In this document: positions 36,804 through 46,980 of the stretch, one piece after another
Layout: every line of letters begins with the position of its first letter
Position numbering within the stretch: the stretch's first letter is position 1
Origin: Acridotheres tristis
Taxonomy: Eukaryota; Chordata; Aves; Passeriformes; Sturnidae
Reading direction: 5' to 3'
NCBI GenBank assembly: GCA_037013685.1
Contig: CM072886.1
Span: 22,885,080-22,949,079 of the forward strand
DNA: 64,000 bases
The notes under the pieces: model-generated
Database searches by the model: none
What the model was told of the DNA's origin: nothing
The model's input: the letters and a program-made list of their open reading frames with translations, nothing else
Translations under genes and position numbers: made by a program

Positions 36804-36853
36804 ACTTTTATCTGTTTTGAAATAGAGAGCTGTATTTTAAAACAGATAAAAGT
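36804..36853. repeat. Strong hairpin, 21-bp arms
   Basis: Arm 36804-36824 (ACTTTTATCTGTTTTGAAATA) is the reverse complement of 36833-36853 with a single mismatch, leaving an 8-nt loop (GAGAGCTG). The outer 15 bp pair perfectly. At 50 nt in total it is short for a microRNA precursor. A MITE-like element or a locally formed inverted duplication is possible. Confidence 0.85.
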
Positions 36854-37309
36854 CTTGTGGGACTTGATGAATTAGACGCTGGTATCCATTTATCTCATTA
36901 CCACCTTCATGATTTTGTAAGCCTGGAGCAACCACATCTCCACAGCTTTCTCCTCTCCAAACTGCAGACTTGTTACCACTTCTGCTTCTTTATAAAAGGT
37001 GGCTACTTCAGCCATTTAGGTCTTACCCTAGCTTCTGTGGGGTAACGGATTTTAATGACGGGCAGGAAGGGAACATAGCTCACTCTTTCAGGTTTCACAT
37101 TTACTATGTAATTTTACACTTCAGGTAAAGCCTGACAAAAAAAAAAAAAAGTGTCACACCCCTACTTATAATGCCAATGAATGCAAATCTATCCACTGAC
37201 TTATCTAATATCTACTGGTTTTATTTTAAAAAATGCTGTTTTTAAAATCTGTCTTCTGTTTAACCATGCTGTTGCCTTGTAGCTGCGTGTCAGAGGAACA
37301 CCTTATATA
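36854..37309. other. Non-genic DNA
   Basis: Nothing is recognised apart from a 14-A run at 37137-37150. Confidence 0.5.
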
Positions 37310-37440
37310 ATCCATTTCAATGGTCACCTTTGCGGCCGAGAGCTGAAAGTCGTTTGCTTTTGGCCCATTGTTTGCAATTCCAATTGAGCCATCTTCCTAA
37401 AGAACAAATGGCCATTTGTGTCTCTTCACTAAGACATGGT
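37310..37440. promoter_or_regulatory. Candidate conserved non-coding element with 16-bp palindrome
   Basis: The block has three CpGs within about 25 bp (37332-37352) in CpG-poor DNA, a SOX-type word CCATTGTTTG at 37365-37374, and a perfect 16-bp palindrome ACAAATGGCCATTTGT at 37404-37419 that contains two inverted ACAAATGG words. All frames are blocked, so it is not an exon that I can see. The texture is that of vertebrate enhancers; conservation is not measured. Confidence 0.35.
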
Positions 37441-39404
37441 AGGAGAGGCCACTGCAGTATTATAACCAGATGCAGAATTACACCTGGACAATGGGAGTGA
37501 AGCTAATGGGCACCCCAACAGCCCTCCTCCATCAATATTTCTGACTCAGATAAGGAAATGGCTAACTCTTTTCTTGCATTCCCTGGATATTTAATGTGGT
37601 TCTGTTTGTCACTCCCATTTTCATTGTAGTTTTACATTCAGCTTCATACACTACATATTTTCAGTTCTTTGGTAAGCAGTTCATCAGATGTTACATGAAA
37701 GGTGCCTTTAGGTGGTGACTAGGGGACCAGTTATCTCAAAATTTAGGAGACTTTATCCTTAATGGAAAGCAAATCCCAAAACTGATATGAGACAAAAGCA
37801 CTAGAATAACAAGCAACTTCATTAGAAAATATCTTACAAAATTACTGTTACACAAATGATCTGACAGTGAAAGGAAATATCATTACAATAATGTACTGGA
37901 ATAATGTTGACAACTCCATGGAGAAACAAAATCTGTTTCATCAATGACAACTGGCAATTTAGAAATATATCTATTATTTGCTGAGACCTGTAAATGCTTT
38001 TCCATGCTCAGGTTCATAAAGGTCCACTACCACAGAAGACTGAAGCAGCGGGAAGAATAAATGATGAGCAAGCTTATCAAAAGCTCATCCAGGTGAGCTG
38101 GAAAACTTCCTCTGATTTTAAATCTGATGTTGTTAACAAGCACCCTTTCCCTGTCTCTACTGCTACTCATATTGGGGAAAAAGAGCTAGACAGTAAGGGA
38201 ACTGTCAGAAAAGGATTTAAATAATCAAATAAGGATCCAGTTGGAATTTAAATACTTTTTTTGGAGGGGCACATTAAAAATTGCCTTTCCAAGAAGGACC
38301 TAAACTTCAATTCACGTGTGGCTTACAAGTTCCCACATACCCAAAACTATCTCAGGCTTAAGCCTCAAAAATTATCAATTCCTCTCTCAGAATCCACTGC
38401 AACTATATATATACACTTTCAATTAAAATAGTATCAGGGTATGGCGCAAGCAAGAAGTTTGCAACCATCCTTCGTCTTATCTGTTTGAATGTGTTCTGGC
38501 ATGATTTTGATCCACATCAACTAATGCTATCTTTGAGACTGTTTTGGTGCAGATGACATTGCAGTTCAGGCCCAAAGCAATTTTCAGTAGGCAGTGCAGG
38601 AATAAATATGTAGTTTTATGGGTAAGAGAAACAGGAAAAAAACATTCAAACTCTCTCTTTTTTCATAGGGAAATCTAAACACACATTTTCTTAGCACGTA
38701 GACTGTTTTGGAGTGGAATACTCCATATTCTTCCTACAAGGATATGCCACTGTGTGCACTGCTTAGCAGTGAGGTCACCTACTTGGCTATTCTAGAATAC
38801 TATGTAGTTCCTACATTTCTGTCTTCTGTACAATCCTAATTTATATGGACTGCTCAAAAGAGTAAAACAGAAAATACACACAGATTAAAAACTGTGACTT
38901 GTTTTTACTGCCCCCCATGTTGTAGGCATGGAGGTTCACCTGTGATTCTTGTGTTCTTCTCTGCATGGGAATCCAGCCTCAGCATCAGACCTGGAGTGAA
39001 CCTTTACTGTTACCACCAACCCCAAATGGGTGATATGACACATATATTGCAATACCACAACCACAAACCTTTACAAGGAGAGGCCAGCAAAAAGCCTGGA
39101 CCCTTTGCAATTCAGTAATGATACAGAAATTTTGAGGAATTCTACCATTCTAAAGGATAGCCACAATCAATTCTTGAATGACAGAGGAGAAAAAAAGAGT
39201 GAACTGGAAGCTATACCTAAAGAAAGCATCCCTACTCTATATGCCCACTGGGGAGCAATTCCTGCCTGCACATTCTCACATTCAGTGTGCTGACTGAACC
39301 TAGCCCTAAGAAGGCTGACTGCTCATCCTACAACATTATTTTTAAGTGCAGCTTTTCATAACCAAGTCTTTCCTTGCTGTCTCTAGTAACCAAATTAGAA
39401 CTTT
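37441..39404. other. Non-genic unique DNA
   Basis: No gene, RNA or named repeat is recognised. Confidence 0.5.
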
Positions 39405-40255
39405 ATAGCCTGGATGAGGGGACAGCTGGATGAGTAAAAACCTGCTGGGACAGTCAGGCTTGGAGGCTGGCAGTCAATGGCTCACACTCTACTAGAAGGC
39501 TGCAATAAGAGCACTGGGGCATGGCTCTGTGCCAGGAGCTGTCCTGTCCAACACCTTGCCCAGTGACCTGGAGGAGGTGATTGAGTACAACTCCGTCAGA
39601 CTTGAGGATGATACCAAACTGGGAAGAACAGACTTGAGGGCAGGTCTGTCATGCAGAGGGACACAGATAAGCCGGAGGAACAGGCTGACACAGGAACATT
39701 ACGAAATTTTATGATAATCTGTGCAAAGTTCTGCACCTGGGAATCTTGACAGACAGCAAGTTGAGCCAGCATGAGCCAGCAGCGTGCTCTGGCAGCCAAG
39801 ATGGACAACAGCATCCTGGGCTGTACAAAGCACAGACAGAAGATTCAGGGATGTGATTATCACTCTCCACTTGGCACTTGTTAGATCACATCTGGAACAT
39901 CGTCTACAGTTCTAGGTTTTCCACAAAAAATGCGGTGTTAATAAAATGAAGTGAGTTCAGCAGAGAGCCACCAAGACTGTAGGAGGACAAGAGACAATGA
40001 ACATAAATTGAAACTAAAAATTTCTGACAGGATATAAGAAAAACTTTTGCACTATAAGGACAGTCGCTCATTGGAGCAGGTTTTCTAGAGAGGTTTTACA
40101 GTCTCCATTCTTGCAGATTTTCAAGACTCAACTGAAGAAAGCCACAAGAAAACTGGTTTGATCTCCAAGCTGGTATGACTTCAAGATTAAATATGTTGGA
40201 CTGGACACTTATGTCTCCAGCCTCAACTCAGCTATGATTCTGTGGTTCTATGACT
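39405..40255 (+). mobile_element. CR1: CR1 LINE fragment, RT C-terminus to 3' end
   Basis: About 850 bp of CR1 in plus orientation. It begins within the reverse-transcriptase region. The frame 39529-39714 carries the DDTKLG segment (39607-39624) that follows the catalytic FADD motif; here the position equivalent to FA is degraded (LEDDTKLG). Downstream are 'AAGTTCTGCACCTGGGAATC' (39726 onward), 'CAGCATCCTGGGCTGTA' (near 39809) and the 'GAGCCACCAAGACTGT' type block (near 39965). It ends in CTATGATTCTGTGGTTCTATGA (40232-40253, written here as two adjoining halves of the terminal repeat). A segment appears missing between about 39980 and 40010. Multiple stops make it inactive; the 62-codon frame is a relic. 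Confidence 0.95.
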
Positions 40256-41639
40256 CCTGGTTCCTTTAAAGCTAAAGTTTTACAACATAATTTTTCAAGC
40301 CTTACTGAAAAAAATTTAGCATTCTTCTGGTTTATTTTGGGTCATGCACTTTGAATTAGAATTACCTTATTTTTCCAAGACTCATCTGAACTATTCATTG
40401 TCACAAAGATGACTAGAAGTGCTAATTAAGTTGATGAGTTGTGAATTGTCAGTTTGGATTTCTCAGCCATCACAGTTATGCTGAAATAAATTATATGCAT
40501 TATTAAAGGGTGAATATCATCACACCCATGTTATAACTAAGGAAGTCTCAGAGGAGAAGACTTAATTTTCTCATTTTCCTGAAGAAAATTAGTTGTATTC
40601 CCATACCACAAAACATGAATTTTAAACCACTAACACAATTTATCAAACTTAAATATGTCAAGGGTGGTTTGAAAGAAGCAAAGAGTGTTTTCTTAGTAAT
40701 TCTGCCATTTTTTAAAGTAACAAAACTTGCTAATACTCTCACATGTATTTATGTGGAACATTTGCATCACCTAACAATCAGTATCTGAGAAAAAGAAAAA
40801 CCAAGTCTTTTCTCAATGCAAATCGATTAGATATAATGACATCTAGGAAATAAAAGTATTTTTCAAGTTTTTTGTTACTCAATTCAAAATTTAAAAATCC
40901 ACTGTTGACCACATGAACAGAAGATTGTTACTTTCTTTAGTGTGATGTTATTTCTATTATTTAGCTATGAGAAAAGAAGTAAGACCAGCAATACAAAATA
41001 GCTTCTCACAATTTTGCACCAAGACAGCTCCTTCAGCTGTATTACAACCACACAAGAATCCAATAAAGATATCCACATGACACAACACTGTCATTAGGAA
41101 AGTCTGCACTGGACTTGTTTGTGGTGAAAGAACTGTCCTCATGGCTTGTTCAGCTGCAGATTGCAGGGTACATGCTACGGATCCAGTTTGCAGAGCACTC
41201 TGAGAGTTGTGTGTTGCAAGCACAAACAAGACCTTACAGGTAAAATATTAAAAAAAAAAAGATTAAAACATTGCACTATCTGAACACAGCAAGCAAGCAG
41301 CTAATTAATGGGTCTAAATAAGGGAGTCAGGCTATTCTACACAATCTTTTTGCAACAGCAAGCAATATTGAACATAGGAACTCCTTAAACAGAGGGCAGG
41401 AAAGACTTGTCTCTGACTTATGTTCTTTTCTTTCAAAGAGAGAGACAGTGAAGAAAAGATAATGTCAGTTAAGGTAACAGCAGATGAGACCAAATAATTG
41501 CAAATGGTTGAATGCAGAAGCTGCAGGATGTACTCTGTTATCAAGTGGGTACTTGTTAGAAGCTATTTATGTATCAAGTGTTGCATGAGAGGACCACAGG
41601 CAAAATAGTGCCTGAACACTACAGATGCAGCTGGAAATC
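40256..41639. other. Non-genic unique DNA
   Basis: No gene or named repeat is recognised. A 90-codon minus frame (40957-41229) has no known relative. Confidence 0.5.
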
Positions 41640-41995
41640 AGGAGGGAATTCAGGCGAGACCTGAGGACAGGATGGATGAAGGGAAGAAGGTTTAGCAAAG
41701 AATACCTGATGAGAATGGCTGAACACCATCATGAGGAAGAAGAGACAGGTGTGGAGGGAGGAATGAAAAATAGGTAAAACTTCCAGAATAGGCTTGTTGC
41801 TCCAGAAGACAAAGATAAAAAAAAGAAGAAAAAACAGAAGGAGAAGGAGAGGGAGAGCTAGTGTGTCAAGAAGAGCAGACAGGGATACTGGGAGATTAGA
41901 AAAATATATGGGAATCAGATAATACAGTGAAGACTCTGTAGGAGAATTGAAAAAAGTATTTTAAAAAAAGGAGGAAAAAGAGCAGAGATCCACTG
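41640..41995 (+). repeat. Purine-rich, strand-asymmetric tract
   Basis: Over about 350 bp the plus strand is dominated by A and G. The core 41804-41857 has only three pyrimidines in 54 nt and runs as AAAAGAAG and GGAGAAGGAGAGGGAGAG words. This suggests a decayed purine microsatellite. No gene frame is convincing here. Confidence 0.7.
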
Positions 41996-43229
41996 CAACA
42001 GCATGAAAAGGCAATTTTCAAAGGAATTCACTGGCCCTCTGTATAAGTATCTTGGTTTAGAGCAAAGGAGCTCTGAAAGAGATGACTTCAATGTTTCCAC
42101 TTAGTGCATGTCAGTTTTGCTGGTGGAGTTGCTTGGCTTCTACATCTGGGAGAAAACTATTCCAGAAGTTGTGCTCTGAAGTGTAAGTGAAAAGCATGCT
42201 TGCCCTGAAGGGCCAGTCCAAAGTGGGCTATATTGTCACAAAGTTCTACCCCACATGCATGAACATCAAAAAATTCTTAAACCCCCAAGTGTTTCTGTCA
42301 CAATCTGAGGTCTTTTGGTACCTATAAAATGAACCAAATGATGTTCATCTGCTGCCATATTTATTATCAACAATTAGCCTTTGACTGATTCTCTAGCACT
42401 CCTCTAATCCTAGCCTGGGACCTTTATTTAACTTCCCAAAGTCAGTTGCTGTCCATACACACTTTCTGATCTTTTACTGTTGACTTTTATCTGTTTTGCA
42501 ATGGTGAGGTGCAAAATTCCAGAAGGTGCAAATTATACTGAGCCATGAAAAGCTGAATGTTTCCTCAGGAGCAGCTTAGCACTGGCAGTCTCATCACGAG
42601 AGAGGGCTGCATCATGATTGATGAGTGAAGAGGACTGATGAGCCAGAAAGGATGAAAATCGTTCTTGAAGAGCAAGGGCAACAACCACCCTTTAGGGGGT
42701 GCACAGCAGGAATATCCATGTTCTGGAGAGCTTGAATTGGTGTCCTGGTGAGAGCTGTCATTGATTGTGTCGCCCATTTGGCTATCTGTGCTCTGGGACA
42801 CAGGACAACATATCTCCAAGCATACTCTTCAGCCACTCTGGGATCCTGTCCATGCATCCCACAGATGAACAATTAAAAAGCAGAAACAGGAGTATCTCTC
42901 TGGCTTGCTTCTAGTGCTTTTGCAAAGGAAATCTGTCAGTGTTCCAGAGTCCAGTTCAGGCCAGTATACTGTTTCTGTGCAGGTCATTATAGTGGAATGG
43001 GAGTAACATGATGTTTCTGACACTTGGATCATGACTGAGAGGAGATGATGCATGTTACAAAAGCTGTTGCACTTTAATAAATGTCTGTGGTTATGAGGTG
43101 TGGGTGAACTCCTCGATGTGACAACTAACCACATCAGAAGCTCCCCTCCTAGTCCCAGCCTGTCAAGCTGTGTGGCAGTGACTGTCCAGCTGTGCATGCA
43201 GCATGCCATAACACAGCTCTGCTTGAGTC
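41996..43229. other. Non-genic DNA with overlapping minus-strand frames
   Basis: The minus frames 42565-42819, 42612-42872 and 42829-43257 (142 codons) overlap each other and a plus frame at 43100-43372. None is recognisable. The longest runs into the dispersed repeat that follows, so it is unlikely to be a gene. Confidence 0.45.
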
Positions 43230-43630
43230 CCAGACAGAGACTTGTGCCATTCAGCACCCAGAGTTATGGGAAAGGAGGACAGCTTGTGCACTGGTTGGAA
43301 TACCAGATAGCTGATTACCTGGGGACCAGGGAGAGCCAGCCCAGGCTGATGCAGAGTCTCTATAGAACATGACCTCTGCTGCTCCTCAGTGTGGACAGGC
43401 AGTCGGGGATAGGAGTGGAGTCACAGCAAACACCTGACATCTCTGCTGTGCTCAGGCCTCATCTGCTACCCTAAGGGCTCTTGGAACAGCAGGAAGCTCT
43501 GGCCCACTCTCCATTCAGTGCAAAAAAAAAAAAATTCTACATGAGGGAGTAATTTCCCTCTGGGAGCCTTCTCCTCTCAATCCTACTGCTTAATGCCACC
43601 TCTCCACCTTGCTGTTCTCTGCCTGCTGCC
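43230..43630 (+). repeat. Unnamed dispersed repeat, copy B (inverted relative to 27.7 kb)
   Basis: This is the plus-strand partner of 27660-28010. Reading plus here and minus there, the common blocks run GGTTGGAATACCA/GGTTGGCATACCCA (near 43294), CTGCTGTGCTCAGGCCTCAT (43443-43462), GCAGGAAGCTCTGGCC (43489-43504), CTCTCCATTCAGTGCA (43508-43523) and CCTTGCTGTTCTCTG (near 43607). Copy B carries a 13-A run at 43522-43534 where copy A has only a short A-rich stretch. The class is unknown. Confidence 0.75.
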
Positions 43631-45021
43631 AGTCTCGGTGATCATGTTTTGGTCAAGGAACCACAGTAACCCTAGGCTGGAGTAAAATATTCACATGTGC
43701 ATAATGAATGTGTGACAAACATAAGCACCAACTGCTTTGATCTTCTGCTTTGCTCCTGTTGTACCAAATTATGTATTAAGATAGCCACAGACAGCAGTAC
43801 AAGAACTGACAGGTCTGTTGCTGCAGTGGATGCAGGAAATGGAAGTACAGGTTTGTTGTGTCAGAAGCAAAGGTAAAAAATCGGAGCTTTTTAGAGAAGT
43901 TAATAATTCCTATAGCTGCAAAACATAACTGGTATGAAAGACAGCTGTAATTGCTGTTCTTCTTAAGGTATTTAAAAGATACTTTACTTATCCGTTTGTT
44001 TAGACAGAAAGAAAACACAGATCTACACCTGTATCCTCTGCAAACAAACCAGAATGAATGTCAACACAGCTATATAGATATACATCAGTTGTCTATTTTC
44101 AGCAATCCTGTCAAGGTCAGTTATAAATTATAGAGAACTTTTCTACAAATATGTTGGAAAGTAATCAAATCAATATTTGTGCCAGCACCAGGAAAAAATA
44201 TAGGGGATATGGGTAGAGGAAAGTGGGGACTGGCAGAGAACATTGAAATACCAGCTGTAATTATAAAAAGAAAAAAAACCAATTTTCACATGCATTACAG
44301 AGTTTAGTCACAGAACTAGTGCATCTTTATTTTATGATCTTCCCTATTATCAAGCTGTGCAGCACAGCCATGAAATTAACAGTCAAATAAGGAACTTAAT
44401 CCTGACATAAATAACATTCCCACAGACAGTACTGGGAGATTTGTCAGAAAAGTGTGTTCAGAACTTGACCTCTAAAATGAATACAGCGTTGGTGGGTTCC
44501 TAATTATAACATCTCATTTAGCTACCAGAGTAAGGCAACTGAAGCAGTAAGAAGTACAAAGAAGTCAGTTGTTGACAGATGGCTTGGTCTTTGCAGCCAT
44601 TACTCACAGAAATAATATTTGCTCACACAAGGTGGCCCACAGCATTCACTGGAGTGTAACACAACTTATCAGAGGAATTCAAGTTTCACGATAAATCTTC
44701 CTAAAAACAAGTTGTGGCAGAGAATCAATCTTTTTTTTTTTCCAAGCGCATAGTTTTTGTGTGTAAAATCACTACTTTGCATTAAAGTAATCATGGACAA
44801 ATTACTTGTTTCAGCTACTTTAAGAGCCTATAATTAATTCAGGAAAACCTTCCATGTCCTTTTAAACTAAACAGTTAGCTTGCAATCCAAAGCCATGAAC
44901 AATAAAAGTTCACCAAAATCATGGGTGATTTAATGATTGTAAAATGGGTTTTCATGCTTTGTAAGCAGTTTTCTAACATATAGGAATGTTGTTATTTGAC
45001 TTTATGCTGGAACTGCTCGAA
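43631..45021. other. Non-genic unique DNA
   Basis: Nothing is recognised apart from an 11-T run at 44731-44741. Confidence 0.5.
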
Positions 45022-45090
45022 CCTGATTCAAAGTCTACTGATGTCAGCAGGAATCTTTTTTCTGACTTCAGTAGCTTTCAGATTACAGCC
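45022..45090. repeat. Imperfect palindromic element
   Basis: Arms of about 24-28 nt (45022-45045 and 45063-45090) are inverted relative to each other; TCTACTGATGTCA on the left pairs with TGACTTCAGTAG on the right. Text of the type 'TTGAAGTCAATGGGAATC...TTGACTTCAATGGG' recurs in sauropsid genomes as an old interspersed palindrome. I recall the pattern but not a repeat name, so the class is left open. Confidence 0.55.
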
Positions 45091-46679
45091 GGTGCTTCTG
45101 CAGGAATAATTGGGCCACTCAACCCCAAAAAGCAATGAGACCTCACCAGCTGAAGGATGAAGACCATAGTTCTGGAAAGAGATCAAATTATGCTAAAAAA
45201 GCTACCACAGCTCTCACAAGAAGGCTTTTGCTGACTGGTATTTCCCAGGTGTGGGAAAACAAAAATATCAGAGGCTTCTAAAATTACCCATGAAACCTAT
45301 TTAATAAAAGACATACAGAAATGCACAGAACTTTTATTGCCTGGACACTTTTTGAGGTTTCTGGTTTTTACTGATACTAAAGAAACTAAAGCCAACTAGT
45401 CAAATCAACTTAATTAATTAAGAAAGCATACACTCATAGGAAGGCTTTATTATCTTATTTGTCCTAGAAAATTAATTATGTGTAAACAGAACTGTAACCA
45501 TAGCGCTGTCAGGAGCAGCAAAAGAAAACAGAGCAACCCATGAGTGCAGCAGTTTTAGTATTTGCAAATTTGAAGCACATTTCTTTCTCATTGTGTTTGA
45601 ATATCCAAACTACTGTGCAGTAAATTTGGAGTTTAGACATGATGTCACTATCTTGCTTCTGTTTTACGGAGAGCTATCCAATTCAGCATCAGTGTAAAAG
45701 GAAGAACAAATACTAATCTTTTCAGTGAGATATGAACATCAAAATATGATTAAAGCATTACCTCCTGAATTCATTCTAAAGGAATGCAATAGATTAGACA
45801 ATAACATTCATTCTCAGTGCATTAGAAAGGCTGCATACTTGAAACAGGAATAGACAGGAAAAGCAAAAATTACCATTCCAAACCTTCTTCATCCCCATTT
45901 CCCATTAGGTATTTTACTTTCTTGTTTACAGTTATGCTGCAATCAGAGATTCAGCAGTAGTATAACTGGAATTCAGCAGCACTGCATTTTGTCCTGATGC
46001 CTATATAATTGCTAGAGGAAGATATTTTATTTACACAGCTGTGATGTGTTTTGTAAACAGGTTGATTCTGGCTTCTGAAAGCTCACGGAGAATTTTTGCA
46101 AAGGAAAAAAAGAAAAGCTGACACAAGCTCCCACGTGTTTGACTTCTTGCCATGTTTACAGATAGGACCGCAGAATAATGCTTCTGTCTGTTTTTTCTGG
46201 AATGAGGCCAAAGCTATTTAAGGACAAGCAGCCCAACAGGTTCCTATCTGAACACAGCTGCACCAACCACTGCTTTAAAGTCCCAAAGTACTATGAACAG
46301 TCCCAAAGCAGTAAGACCAGTTCCCTCTCTGTAAGTAATAAAGCTCCTGTGTTAAACATCATCTAACTTTTTTTTTTTAATAAGCAGAGTTCATTTACAA
46401 AGCAAAGTCAGCTTCTCCATCACTTTTATAATGGCACTGGTATGACACATTACTTCTGCTATCAATACAGCTTCCAAGTAGAAAAGCAAGATTTTCATCT
46501 CAAATTGCATTTGCTTTCCTCAGATAACCACATTCTTTATCAGAAATGCTTTCTCTTCATCATGCATAATCAATACTCTTAAACTAGACTTACCTCACAA
46601 CAGATTATGCACAAACAATGCTCTCATCTAACAAAATCCCCAGTTATATTTGTTTAGCATATTGCATCAGTGGAAAGCT
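45091..46679. other. Non-genic unique DNA
   Basis: No gene, RNA or named repeat is recognised. Confidence 0.5.
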
Positions 46680-46980
46680 TAAACTTGATCTGTTAGCTGA
46701 AGGTCTCTTGGACTGCTGAGTCACACATGATTAATTCTAACAATATTTTAATTTCCTTCATGATTAGGTAACTAATGATTTGAAATGAGATTGGGTGTTC
46801 TAAACGGAATCAAAATTAGCTTTTTTTTTTGATGAATGAATTATAATTGATTTATGAAGTGGGACTCTCTAGGGCCTGACTTTGTAGTGCTTATTGATGA
46901 GGCTAAATTCCCATTGAAACCAACGAGCAATTTTCCTCAATGAGCATTGAAGGACTTGCCCTTATGATGTAGAAGTTACA
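46680..46980. other. AT-rich block with homeodomain-type words and a palindromic-repeat relic
   Basis: The block is rich in TAAT/ATTA words (46730-46850), which homeodomain proteins commonly bind. The segment 46905-46965 (ATTCCCATTGAAACCAACGA, followed by AATGAGCATTGAAGGACTTG) resembles the same old palindromic text as 45.0 kb. Either reading is weak. Confidence 0.3.

Noticed and set aside
36804..42498. Shared 16-mer ACTTTTATCTGTTTTG at 36804 and 42483
   Set aside because: About one such match is expected by chance in a window of this size and the flanks do not align.
42829..43257. 142-codon minus frame
   Set aside because: No recognised product, it overlaps other frames on both strands, and its start lies at the border of the dispersed repeat.
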